From NCBI GenBank assembly GCA_033398695.1, contig CM065802.1, forward strand, positions 150,770,096 through 150,834,095: DNA of 64,000 nucleotides, written 5' to 3'. The DNA is from Orobanche coerulescens. Taxonomy: Eukaryota > Streptophyta > Magnoliopsida > Lamiales > Orobanchaceae. Made by a program: the position numbers and the translations under genes. The notes under the pieces were generated by a model that had not been told where the DNA came from, did not search any database, and saw only the letters and a program-made list of their open reading frames with translations. Below, piece by piece: positions 1-10,071 of the stretch (positions are counted from its first letter, which is position 1; every line of letters starts with the position of its first letter).

Positions 1-550
1 CCGGCAGGCGGTCGGCACATTATTATATTGGCCGGCGGGCGATCGGCAGATTATTATAATGGCCGGCAGGCGATCGGCCACTACAGGACAGGACCCGGCT
101 GCCCCTATATAAGCAAGGCACCCTGCACTTGGACACTTCTTCAGCTTCCTTGAGTTTCTCTCGAGCATTCAGACATTACATACGCAATACAGAAGCTAAA
201 TACCCAGCACTTGGCTAACATCCAACTCTTGGCAACAGCTTTCTTTCGGTCTTACTTCTCCCGGCCTTTTCTCCTCGAGTAGATTATCGGCGGGACGAAG
301 AACACCAAGCTTCGCTCAAGAGCCGGATTAACAGAGTCTTTTTACACTCATTGTATTTAGATTTCTCTCATTAATACTTGTATCCACGAATATTTGTATT
401 AATAACATCTCGCGAGAGCATTCAAGCCCGGGCCTAACAAACCCGGCAAATCTTGTATTATTTATCTTCTCTCTAAGTGCTCCCGCAATTGTTGTTTGTT
501 GTCCGTCTTCCACAGTATTAATCTTCGGATAAATATTTTGGGCAACAACA
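1..550 (+). repeat. TG1 5' LTR (3' half only)
   Basis: Matches 3411-3963 almost base for base and ends at the same ACAACA. It opens with three 31-bp tandem units (starts at 1, 32 and 63; core GGCGATCGGC), directly followed by a TATA box at 105-112. The 3' copy has lost 3 bases in the first unit. Confidence 0.85.
104..113 (+). promoter_or_regulatory. TATA box of TG1 5' LTR
   Basis: CCTATATAAG lies about 25 bp after the last 31-bp repeat; the same box is at 3515-3523 in the 3' LTR. Its position in the LTR fits the U3 promoter. Confidence 0.6.
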
Positions 551-570
551 ATTGGCGCTAGAAGGAGGGC
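551..570 (+). other. TG1 primer-binding site
   Basis: ATTGGCGCTAGAAGGAGGGC follows the LTR end directly. TTGGCGC-type sites at this position are usual in plant Ty3/gypsy elements of the Tat group. The priming tRNA was not assigned. Confidence 0.65.
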
Positions 571-673
571 ATCAACCCTCGATTTTATATACCTACCGTC
601 CCGAAGAACACTCACTGTTCTCGGGCGGATACTGAAGTGACACTCACCGCACTTCAAAGAAATCCTTGAAAAC

Positions 674-1990
674 ATGTCTTCCGCCTCTGCGTCGAAGAAA
701 GCCGTGACCGGCCGGCGGACCCTGTTCCGTCGGTCGAGCGCGGCCCGATGGTGGAAGGCGGCCGCGGATCGAGACGCTTCGATCCGTCCGGGGCGGCGGC
801 CGAGCCTCTCGCTCGATCGATTCGAACCAATGAACAGATCGAAGAGGCCATAGCCGCCCTTCAGGAACGACGGAGTGCTCTCGACGCGCCTCCTGCTGCC
901 GCCCCCCCGGTCTCTCGCCGGAAAATCAAGCGGAAGCTCAAGGCACTACTGGCCGAGCAAGCGCCAGGAGGCTCTCGCCCGCAAGAAGAGGCGCTCGGCA
1001 GCCGGGGCACCTCTGTCTTCGATCGCCTGGGCAGTGACCCGACCTGGCGACCGGGGCAGTCCGGCCCCAGCTACGAAACGACGGAGTTGGTATCCGTCAC
1101 CAGGAGCTCGGCCTACCCGGCTCCCACAAGACGATCCAGCCGCCTGGCTCCCGCTCGCCAAATTCCCGAGGTCGGCAGCAGCGGGGTCCGGAGATCGGTA
1201 CACGATCGCCTCGGCCCCCGCTCCCAAAGCCGATCCGCAAGCAGCCGAGCCGCGGCGATCGCCGCAATGCAACGTCAGATCGACGACATGAAGGCGCTCC
1301 TGCAATCCGGGGCAGGCGCCGTGAGGACGATCGCCGCGCCAAGCGAGCCGCTCGCGATCGACATCGAGCTCGCCCCGGTGCAGCACAAGATCGCCCCTCC
1401 TCAGACACCCGTGTACCAAGGGCGATCGGACCCCCAAGCACACCTGCACAAGTTCAACATCTACATGACCGGGTGTGGGGCATCGGACGCGACCAGGTGC
1501 CGAATGTTCCCTCTGACACTGGACGACCTCGCCCACCGGTGGTACACTTCATTGCCACCTCGGTCCATTGGCTCCTTTAACGAGCTGGCGCACGTCTTCA
1601 CGGAACACTTCGCCACCGTGGTCGCCGGCGGAAGGTCGCCATCGCATGATGCAAATCAGGCAAGGAGAACAGGAGTCCGACTCGGACTACATCGACCGGG
1701 TTGACATGATCATCCTCAACGGCGAGCCCGTAAGCGATGAGACCGCCCTCTACGCGGTCCTAGGGGGTTTTCAGGGTTTCTCACCTATGTTCAGGCATCT
1801 CACGAAGACCCTGCCGACGACCTACGCAGCCTTCCGGGCAAGAGCCGCAGATTTCCTGTCCAGGCAAAGGTTTCTTCTTGGCCTAGGAGTAGAACGATCG
1901 GCACCCGCGCGACGACCTCCAGTCTCCCAGCCCGATCGCTACTACCCAGCAGAGCCGGAGGACTCGATCCCCGCCTACAGTCCATTCTGA
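674..1990 (+). pseudogene. gag: TG1 gag (capsid-like) protein, frameshifted
   Basis: The product would be a structural Gag protein forming the retrotransposon particle. The longest frame opens at 748 and runs to 1704. Its N-terminal half is Arg/Ser/Ala-rich and low in complexity. Residues about 225-290 look like the retrotransposon Gag domain (PF03732 type), with the conserved WYTSLPPRSI and an aromatic/acidic block after it. The conserved continuation (MMQIRQGEQES) is in another frame that ends at 1990, so a small indel near 1625-1655 breaks the gene. An ATG at 674, in a third frame that stops near 853, may be the original start, which would mean a second shift. No zinc knuckle is seen. The region is rich in CGATCG-like words, as are the LTRs. 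Confidence 0.7.
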
Positions 1991-2790
1991 CATGAGGGAC
2001 TAGCCGCCGACCGATCGCCAATATCGACCTACGAATAAAGCGATCGGCCGCGGCGGCGATCGCCCGATCTTCCGGCCGATCGCAACATCATCCGCAACCC
2101 GGTGGACACGATCGCCATCTACGATCCGGATATAACATGACGGACTAAGGCATAAGATCGCCTCCACCGCACATCATAAAGCCATGGCCCTGGCAGTCGA
2201 TGGAACCGGCTGCTTCGGTCATGCAAGGTCCCTTTCGGCCGAGATCGCCCGCCCTTCGTTTAAATACGAGGCCGGCGTAGTCAGAGGGCTCTCCAACATT
2301 AATCAGTGGACTCATTCCACAACCCCGTCTCAACGTACACCGTCGAGGTCGGCCATCTTCATGGCTGGCCGAGGTGGAAGCAGAGCTAACAAGCCGCGGG
2401 CGTGGAGTTGATTCATCCGACGCTGCCCCGCGCAAGGACTCCTCTAGACCGAGACCGCACGCCTTTCGTTTAAATACAAGGCGAGGCGCAGCCTAACAGA
2501 GGACCCTCATAATAAAGTGAGTCACGAGGCACTCATTGTCTTCGTGCACCAAGACACGGTCATGGAGTCGGTCCATCGATTTCCTTTTGTGCCACGATTC
2601 CTCAAGCAAGCGAAACCACCAAGTTTCCGTGGGGATCGCCAATGTTGTTTTTGCGGTACAAGACCGAAAGATAGCTAAGCCAATCGACCATGATAGCCCA
2701 AGTCCGAGTCCTAAGTCAGCTCAGATCGCCCGTCCTCATCCGTACACGATCACCAGCAAGAACCACCTCGCCCCATGTCTTCAACATAGG
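1991..2790 (+). other. TG1 non-coding 3' region
   Basis: No convincing coding frame. The word CGTTTAAATAC(A/G)AGGC occurs twice (near 2257 and 2467) about 210 bp apart, suggesting a decayed tandem repeat. Pol genes would be expected here in an autonomous element but no motif is visible. Confidence 0.6.
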
Positions 2791-2808
2791 AGCAAGCTGG
2801 GGGGCAAT
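2791..2808 (+). other. TG1 polypurine tract
   Basis: AGCAAGCTGGGGGGCAAT ends exactly where the LTR begins (TGTTGTGTCAATATT). This is the expected site of plus-strand priming. Confidence 0.7.
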
Positions 2809-3963
2809 TGTTGTGTCAATATTTAACACCTTCCGACCGGCGATCACCTCCGAGGCCGAGCGACCGACTTACTGCCGAGCGACCAAGGCAAGTCTGCCGA
2901 CCAGCGATCAGGCGACCGAGCCTTAGCCCAGCGGACATGCTAGACTGGCCAACCGAAGGTCCCAGGAGGAATCCCGGTGCCGAGCGATCGACACCAAGAC
3001 GATCGTCTCTCGGTACTCGGCGACCGACCCTTGGCGACCGACCGTCTCTCGGCACCTGGCGATCTACCCTTGGCGACCGACCATTGGCGATCTCCATCCA
3101 CTGGCCGATGACGACCGCTCATGTCAATCACCACCGACGGGCACCCAGTCGGCGAAGGCCGAGCCTCAAGACTGGCACCACGTGCAAGGGCCGAGACAAG
3201 ATCCGCGAATCTCGGGCCATTGACCAAAGCTTGTGATTCCCTCCACCCGGTACAGCCGCCCGAAAGCTTGTCGGTAGGGCCACATGTTGGTGACTCGGAC
3301 ACGTGATGGCTCCTTATTGGACCGCCCAAGTGCCGGCCTCTTCCTTGGATTTTAGCCCGACAAGATCTTCCTTGGACTTTAGCCCAGCCAGAAATCGCCC
3401 CATTATAATATTGGCGGCGTGATCGGCACATTATTATATTGGCCGGCGGGCGATCGGCAGATTATTATAATGGCCGGCAGGCGATCGGCCACTACAGGAC
3501 AGGACCCGGCTGCCCCTATATAAGCAAGGCACCCTGCACTTGGACACTTCTTCAGCTTCCTTGAGTTTCTCTCGAGCATTCAGACATTACATACGCAATA
3601 CAGAAGATAAATACCCAGCACTTGGCTAACATCCAACTCTTGGCAACAGCTTTCTTCCGGTCTTACTTCTCCCGGTCTTTTCTCCTCGAGTAGATTATCG
3701 GCGGGACGAAGAACACCAAGCTTCGCTCAAGAGCCGGATTAACAGAGTCTTTTTACACTCATTGTATTTAGATTTCTCTCATTAATACTTGTATCCACGA
3801 ATATTTGTATTAATAACATCTCGCGAGAGCATTCAAGCCCGGGCCTAACAAACCCGGCAAATCTTGTATTATTTATCTTCTCTCGGAAGTGCTCCCGCAA
3901 TTGTTGTTTGTTGTCCGTCTTCCAGCAGTATTAATCTTCGGGTAAATATTTTGGGCAACAACA
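2809..3963 (+). repeat. TG1 3' LTR (1,155 bp)
   Basis: TGTTG start and CAACA end. It includes a 39-bp tandem pair rich in GGCGACCGACC (starting 3004 and 3043), 31-bp tandem units just before the TATA box (3515-3523), and a tail identical in layout to 1-550. Possible reading frames inside it are GC-rich noise. Confidence 0.85.
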
Positions 3964-4100
3964 CTAGCCAAGTAGGCCAAACGAACAACTTACCTCTTAC
4001 ACACTTAGTCAATGCATGCAATCATAAAAACCGTTCAAAAGCACTCATTTCCGGAAATGCCAATGATCAAACCACATTTGTAAAAATGCACCACAATTAA

Positions 4101-4232
4101 CCGCGGACCCACAGCTTCGTGGATCCGTGCCGAGACCCCGTCGGATCTAACCCACAGTGGTTAAAAGCAAGCTCGCGGTCCCACAGCTTCGTGGAACCCT
4201 ACCGAGACCCCGTCGGATCTAACCCGCAGTGA
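4101..4232 (-). repeat. 72-bp tandem pair in C' LTR
   Basis: CCCACAGCTTCGTGGA starts at 4108 and again at 4180, each followed by CCGAGACCCCGTCGGATCTAA. The C 5' LTR has a similar GC-rich tandem pair (CTCGACGGGG at 39712 and 39793) in the same relative place. Confidence 0.75.
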
Positions 4233-5327
4233 GCATACACACACACACGTTACTCATGCAATACTAACATGCTAAGAATGTAAGTTCATTAAGAATACTC
4301 ACTAGAGATGGCCATTAACTCGACACCATTACCAAACTCTTCAAAAATACAATAACAGGATTAAATACGGAATACACGATTCCATAACTTAAACAACAGG
4401 AGTATCATCATAAAATCCTTCAACGTTCAAAACAATCAAATCATAATCAATTCTCAAAACACCGTTCACAAATCACACTCGTTTTGAAAGAAAACCTTTA
4501 ACGAGGCCAAACCGAAATCCTTTGAAACTTCATTTCAAATAACCAAACAAACACATTAAGACGACCACCGATCATCATATCCCTAAAACGAGAAAAGTAT
4601 GGGCAAGGTACTTGCCTCGAATAAGAACAACGCGGAGAATCGACCGGAGTAGGTTGGCCCGAACCGACTACGAACCCGCCGACTCCACCGAACGCCAACT
4701 CACGTTCATAAACTACGAAGGACAAATAATAACAATGAAATGGATTCCATAACACGACTCAAAGCCGTTGAATTCAAAGAACGAATGACGAAAGTTCACG
4801 GATTTCCCCCAAAACGGCCAAGAACACGATTCGTTCCGTCAAAACCCGAAAACGAAATTCCAAGTTGAAATATGGATATACAATCCATAGAATATGTTTA
4901 ACAACATCATTTAACCATAATCGATCCATCGAAAACGGATGAAAAACGAGATCGGGGACAAATCCCCCAAAAAGTCAACTCGAAGTAAATCAAGAAATAT
5001 ACTTCGATTCGACGAAGAACAATGGATTAAATGATGTTAAACACAAGAATACTATCAAGATTAATCACACCCATCATTATTTAATCAAGACAACGGATCG
5101 AATCGGACGAAATTGCTACAATCCCCAAATTCTCGACATTAGTGTTCTAAGGAAGATTAACTTGATTATTTGGATCAAAGGTTGATAACAGACGATCGAT
5201 TGATGTTATGAACTCAAGGACTTCATGGATTTGTTGTTAAACAACATGGCTTCGTCGCCCATGAATCGCCACTCGCGGATGGAGAAGGAAGGAAATGAAA
5301 AACGAAGTGAAATGTGATTTGCTCGGC

Positions 5328-5338
5328 CATATTTATCT
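5328..5338 (-). promoter_or_regulatory. TATA-like box of C' LTR
   Basis: On the minus strand AAGATAAATATGG is followed by a T/C-rich tract, matching TATAAATATG at 38568 in the C LTR. It lies directly downstream of the palindromic array. Confidence 0.5.
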
Positions 5339-5347
5339 TGGGCGGCC

Positions 5348-5670
5348 TAGCGTGCGCTAGCCTTCCCCGGACTAGCGTGCGCTATCGGCGGAAATGGCCG
5401 AGTACCCTCGGCCGGGGCCCACACGACCGGCATCACCGACCAACCTGCCGACCGACACATCGATCTACTCCCGCTAGCGTGCGCTACGGCCGGATGCCTG
5501 CGCGCGCTAGCCGACCTGTCCAGTAGCCACTGGACTGAACTGCCCGGCCAGGTAACGTACGCTAGCCGGCCGACAGCGTGCGCTACCTGCCGATCCTGAC
5601 CGAGTCCAGAACCTCAGAAACCCCACTGCCCAGGCCCGATAGCGTACGCTAGGCCACCCGGCAGCGTGCG
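5348..5670 (-). repeat. Palindromic 12-mer array of C' LTR (left part)
   Basis: Units of the TAGCGTGCGCTA type start at 5348, 5373, 5475, 5498, 5553, 5574, 5640 and 5662; neighbouring units are 21-25 bp apart. The last unit (CAGCGTGCG) is cut by A1 and finishes with CTA at 16116. More units start at 16129 and 16150. Confidence 0.85.
5666..5670. repeat. Target-site duplication of A1, left copy (GTGCG)
   Basis: GTGCG directly precedes the TGTAATACCC start of the A1 5' LTR and is repeated at 16111-16115 directly after the 3' LTR. Confidence 0.85.
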
Positions 5671-8311
5671 TGTAATACCCGGTTGTAATTCATTCATTTT
5701 CATTCAGTAATTATCAGTCTGTAATTGTCACTCAGTGATTCTCACTCGTTAATAATCACTCATCATTCTTGTTTCATTCATTTGTGTTCACTGTTGGCAT
5801 GTTGAAATCGTATATCAGTTACCGATCGGCATGTCATCTCCGTTTACTGATCGACGGGAGTATTATTATTATTTTCATCGTGATTGGTAGTCGTATACTG
5901 GGAGCATCATCTGTGGCTTGTTTTAGACTTGTTCATTTTCATATTCGTATGTTATGTCGGATCATTCATCAGTCGTAGCGAGGAATCGGAGATCTCAGAA
6001 TTTTCAACTTGGCCAGCATCGAGTTACGGCCGTAAGGACCTTGGGTTACGGCCGTAACAAGGGTTCGTGTTTTCGTGCCTTTTGGACGAAAGGGGCTTAC
6101 GGCCGTAAGGTCTTGAGGTACGGCCGTAAGTTGAGCAGTACGGCCGTAAGGCTGGTCGATTCTGGCCGTCTGCGTCAGCTACCGAGACATCTTTGGCGAG
6201 GGTGATTTACGGCCGTAAGGAAGGTGAGATACGGCCGTAAGTGGTGTTCGTAAGTTTTGGGTGTTGTCGACCAAGGGTGACTTACGGCCGTAAGGGTTGC
6301 GGCATACGGCCGTAAGTCGAGCGTGCTGGCCGTCTGAGTTGGCGATTCTGGCCGTCTGTGGCGAGCAAGGTGCTGGCCGTTTTTGGCGAAGAGGGCTTAC
6401 GCCGTAAGATTGGCGGATACGACCGTATCATCCGAGTTACGGCCGTAAGGTGTGCGGTTACGGCCGTAAGGGTGTCGACGGATGTTTTTGACGAGGCGGG
6501 TTACGCCGTAACTCGGAGATCGATTCTGGCCGTAAGTCTGTCGGCGAGCTTTTGGGCCGAAGCGAGTTACGGCCGTCTGAGTTGGCGATTCTGCCGTAAG
6601 GCCGTTGACTTGGAAAGTTACGGCCGTAAGAGGGCCGAGTTACGGCCGTAACCCGGCGATGCCAATGACTTGGCGAGTCATTTCACCTCACTTTTTCATT
6701 TTTCCTTCTTCATCCGAGAGAGTGTTGAGAGAGTGATTTCATCATCATCAATCACTTGAGTGTGTAATCTTCATCATCTTCATTCCTTTGGGAAGCTTGG
6801 ATACTCGTTATAACTCGTGTTCATCGGATCGAAGTGGTTGGATCTTCAAGAGGTAATTTCTTCAACACCTTGGATTTCGATTTTGTGTCGAGATATAATG
6901 TTTTGGACGTTATAATCATGTTATATGAAGGGATATGTTTATGATTATGAGTTTGTATAAGGATTCATTGGATTATTGAGAGATTTATTCAAGAACACTT
7001 TGAATATCGAGTTGGATTTGGGGATTCCCGATTAATAGTTGTTATAATCACGTTTTTGGATATTCTTAACGGACTATTGATCGTATGGGAGATGTTTTAT
7101 TGATTTGAAGCACTTCTTGGGGATTTGAGATTGGTATTGTTGAGGTTTAGTTGTAATCAATCGAAGTTGGACTCAAAGTGTTCGATATAATGCCCCTATG
7201 AGCTTGGTTTAATCGTATCGACGTCTTGAGTTCGTTATATTCGTGTTTAATTCGTTATTGATCGGATTGTTGGTAATTGTATTGAATTAAGGTTGTTCGA
7301 GCGACCGGTATCTTGGTTAGGACGTTGTTCGTGGACGGACATTCTTCATCGGTATTGAGTAAGTTAATTCTTACTCGGTTAAAAGGATACTCATTCCTTT
7401 TGTTGTTGATTGCTCATAATCATAATTCATTCATCATAATATTAATCATTTCGAGACTTGTAATTGTCGAATAATCATTTCATTCACGAGCAGCGGTTCC
7501 AAATCATTTCATTGGGTTATCAATCACGTCACTATTACTTTCATATCGGTGAGTCATCTTGGCCTTGTCTAATTATTATTCATTAATATTCATCATGGTC
7601 ATTCGTTCATGTGACCTTAGGGTTCATATTGCGTGGCGGGTGTGGGTGTGTGGAATTTTTAGTCGGGCACACGATGGTCATGTATTGGGTTCACCGATAC
7701 ATTGGACCGTGCACAGTAACGCTTACCTCGTGAGACTAATTAGGTACAAGGACGGGTGTGTCGGTCATTCGTCTTGTACACTTGCACGAGAACATTACGG
7801 GCGTACTATGATACTCCTCTTGGCGTAATTCATAATTAAGAATATTTCATAACTTGATTAATTCATGATTGTGTAATTTCAACCCTTGAGGATTGTTGTT
7901 ACGTATGGCCCCCGTTGGGGGATTTTGTTTTCAGGTCACGGCAAGGCAAAGGCACGGGAAGAGCATGTTGACGGCGACGAGTCCCAGTGATACTAGTAGG
8001 GGGCCCCAGTCATTCCGTGTGTTCAGTCATTTTCAGTCATTTCAGTTATGCTGTCACTTGTACTTTTCCGCTGCAAAATTCCGTTTGAGATGTTCATTTA
8101 TTCAGGGTGGTGTATTTTATCTCCATATAAAATATACTAGTATTCTGTTTTGTCCTGGTATAATGTACTTAAACTCCTCATCGGAGTATTTGGTAATATA
8201 ATGTGGTTCGGTACTACAATTATATTATTTAATTCATCATTTTCATTCGCCTGGTGGGTCCCAGTCGGGGATTCACGGCACTGTAATATCCGCCTAGTTT
8301 GGGGTGTTACA
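5671..8311 (+). repeat. A1 5' LTR
   Basis: Begins TGTAATACCCGG and ends GGGGTGTTACA. Contains a palindromic array (6024-6651), then the T-rich stretch that in family C follows the TATA box. No clear TATAAA is seen here. Possible frames in the LTR are not conserved in protein sense and are left out. Confidence 0.93.
6024..6651 (+). repeat. Palindromic TTACGGCCGTAA array, A1 5' LTR
   Basis: About 23 full or degenerate units. Starts read by hand: 6024, 6046, 6097, 6118, 6138, 6160, 6207, 6229, 6282, 6304, 6324, 6346, 6371, 6397, 6417, 6437, 6458, 6501, 6524, 6567, 6589, 6618, 6640. Fourteen of the 22 gaps are 20-23 bp and two more are 43 bp. Degenerate units often read TTCTGGCCGTCT. Confidence 0.9.
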
Positions 8312-8315
8312 GAGT

Positions 8316-8327
8316 TGGTATCGGAGC
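8316..8327 (+). other. A1 primer-binding site
   Basis: TGGTATCGGAGC lies four bases after the LTR. The site complementary to initiator Met-tRNA is TGGTATCAGAGC; one base differs. Confidence 0.8.
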
Positions 8328-8804
8328 GTGGTTTTGAATCCTACCCTCCAAGTCATGTCTCATTCGAAATCATCGTCATCGGACTAGTATCATTGGACTT
8401 TCGCGTCACGTGTGACCTGTGCAAATGCCGAGCCAATCAGACCAAGAACTGTAAGATTTCTAATGCCATGGTATAATTTCTGGCATTAATCATTCATTCA
8501 TAATTCATCAGTTAACAATCCTCAATCATCATTGTCATGTTGACCGGGACGGTCAGGTTAACTCATTAATCAGTCAAATCATTTCATTATTCAGTAGTTG
8601 ATCAGGAAGATCAAATCATTAACCTCATTAACTCATTCAAGATAATCATTTCAGTAACTTCATCAGATAATCACGTCACGACAATTAAGCATTCATGTAA
8701 TCGCTGTATTTAAGCGTGTATGTTCATTTTCATCACCTCATATCATAATCATAACGTGATATTCATGCGGGAAATATAATCATCATGTGACTTTCCTACT
8801 TGAT
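8328..8804 (+). other. A1 untranslated leader
   Basis: AT-rich with repeated CATTCATTCA/AATCATT words. No coding frame is credible; the matching region in A2 (57213-57693) is also non-coding. Confidence 0.6.
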
Positions 8805-10060
8805 ATGGAAAGAGCCGCGAAGGACGAGGAGGACGAGGCCGTGGGCGGGCCGAATCCAGAGAACTCGTGCGAATACACGCGCAAATGCCGGGAATAATGC
8901 TAACTCATCGAGTAGTGACGCCGCCACTCATTCACACAGACGCGATCATTCACTATCGGGAGTCGTACCGGGACACGGCTCGGTCGGAGGGTGTCCGGGT
9001 TGACCCACTCGCCTTTATGCAGGCATGATGGCCCAAATGACGCAGATGGCTCGGTTGATGGAGACGATGCATAACTCCGTCAATCAAAATCGCAGGCTCC
9101 TCCACCGCCACCCCGGAGGCAAGAGAGGAATGTGAGTAATATCATCGGCGATATCTCTCGCCAGAGGCCACCTACTTTTGAGGGCTCGTCGAGCCGGCAG
9201 ATATCATTCATTGGCTCGAGCATTTCGAGAAGCTGTTTGCTATGGTAGAGTGTCCCGAGGGACACAAAGTTTCTGTTGCGGCTTACTACAGGCAAGAGCG
9301 CACATTCTTGGTGGTTGTCGTTGAAGCCCACCGAAGGATCTTGTACTTGGGAGCGATTCAAAACTCTCATGATGGAGAGGTACTATCCGGCCCCACTCGG
9401 GAGGCCAAGTTGTCGGAATTACTCACTCCCGACCTTTCGATGGATGATGATGTTCTAGACATTGCCGAAAAATTTCAGAACTTCTTCCGTTCGCCTCATC
9501 TATCATTCACTCGAAGCGGACAAGATCAAGTATTTCAGAAGAGGTGAAACCCCGTATGAGACTACGGTTGCTCAATCATAATTGCACCACGTTGGTGAAT
9601 TCATTGAGAAAGCTCTCACCTATGAGCTTATCTAAAGAGATTGCTAAGCAAAGAACCTTCGTCGCTAGCAAGAAATCGAAGAACCGTAACTTGCGAAGGC
9701 GGTCGGACAACCTTCAAGAAACCCCGTGCGGGCTCTGCTTTCGAGCGACCTCCTGTGTCGTCTAGACCCGCGGAATCTCAATCTCGAGCGCCGCCGGCCA
9801 TCACCTGCTTTAAGCGTGGGGAGCCTGGTCACCTCGGTACAAGTGTCCTCGGCGACTATCACCTGTCATAATTGTGGGATTGCCGGGCATAAGGCCCGTT
9901 TTGCCGTAGGGACTCCAAACCCACTCGACGTCATCTCGTGCACCTAAGCGATCGGCTCGAGTCGCCGCTCATTCAGCGTCGTTAAAAACGACAGGAGCGA
10001 CAAAAGGTGGAGCCAATAGCCAGCAGACGGGAGCGACCCGTGCCGGGACTAGCACGCCCC
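8805..10060 (+). pseudogene. gag: A1 gag (nucleocapsid/capsid), frameshifted
   Basis: Matches the cleaner gag of A2 (57212 downward) in pieces that change frame. The start ATG is at 8805 by alignment with A2, and the Asn/Ser-rich N-terminus (NANSSSSDAATHS) is shared. The capsid domain lies near 9150-9540 (HWLEHFEKLF in A2) with breaks around 9000-9250. A basic region follows, then a CCHC knuckle at about 9866-9905 ([13 protein letters not shown]). Its last Cys falls out of frame because one T is missing from the TTTTGC run. Most damage is loss of single bases. Gag would package the element RNA; this copy cannot make a full protein. Confidence 0.85.
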
Positions 10061-10071
10061 GGATTTATGAG

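Larger units (their letters stand above)
1..3963 (+). mobile_element. TG1: gag-only non-autonomous LTR retrotransposon (TR-GAG-like), left end outside window
   Basis: Two near-identical LTR ends lie about 3.41 kb apart (1-550 and 3411-3963). Between them are a primer-binding site, one gag-like region and a polypurine tract. No protease, reverse transcriptase, RNase H or integrase motif is visible, so the element must depend on enzymes from a partner. Gag-only elements with LTRs are known in plants as TR-GAG. The 3' LTR starts TGTTG and ends CAACA, a perfect short inverted repeat. The overlapping LTR parts differ at only about 8 to 10 places in 550 bp, so the insertion is fairly recent. It sits in the minus-strand LTR called C' here. 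The target duplication cannot be checked because the left flank is missing. Confidence 0.8.
3964..5670 (-). repeat. C' LTR, downstream (left) part, minus strand
   Basis: Read on the minus strand this continues the LTR that begins at 16727. It shares with the C LTR (37826 on) the order palindromic array, TATA-like box, T-rich tract, an ACTTGCCTCG block near 4611 (GAGGCAAGT in C) and a GC-rich tandem pair. TG1 interrupts it at 3963/3964. Identity with C is patchy, so C' is a related but different family or an old copy. Confidence 0.65.

Noticed and set aside
2808..3431. Long open frames on both strands in the TG1 3' LTR
   Set aside because: They lie in GC-rich tandem repeats, have no known motif, and are Arg/Ser/Pro-rich noise.
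4498..4755. 85-codon minus-strand frame in the C' LTR
   Set aside because: No domain; the matching part of the C LTR has no corresponding frame.
5954..6651. Open frames through the palindromic array (and 13822-14481 on the minus strand)
   Set aside because: The repeat unit has no stop in some frames, so it makes open frames by itself; the two LTR copies do not keep the frame.
6024..6651. CRISPR-like direct repeats
   Set aside because: Units are 12-bp palindromes with 8-14 bp gaps inside a plant LTR; there are no spacers of usual size and no cas gene.
7559..8476. Frames in the A1 LTR end and leader, with near-copies at 15435-16085
   Set aside because: Both copies are in LTR/leader sequence and the frames diverge; there is no protein similarity.
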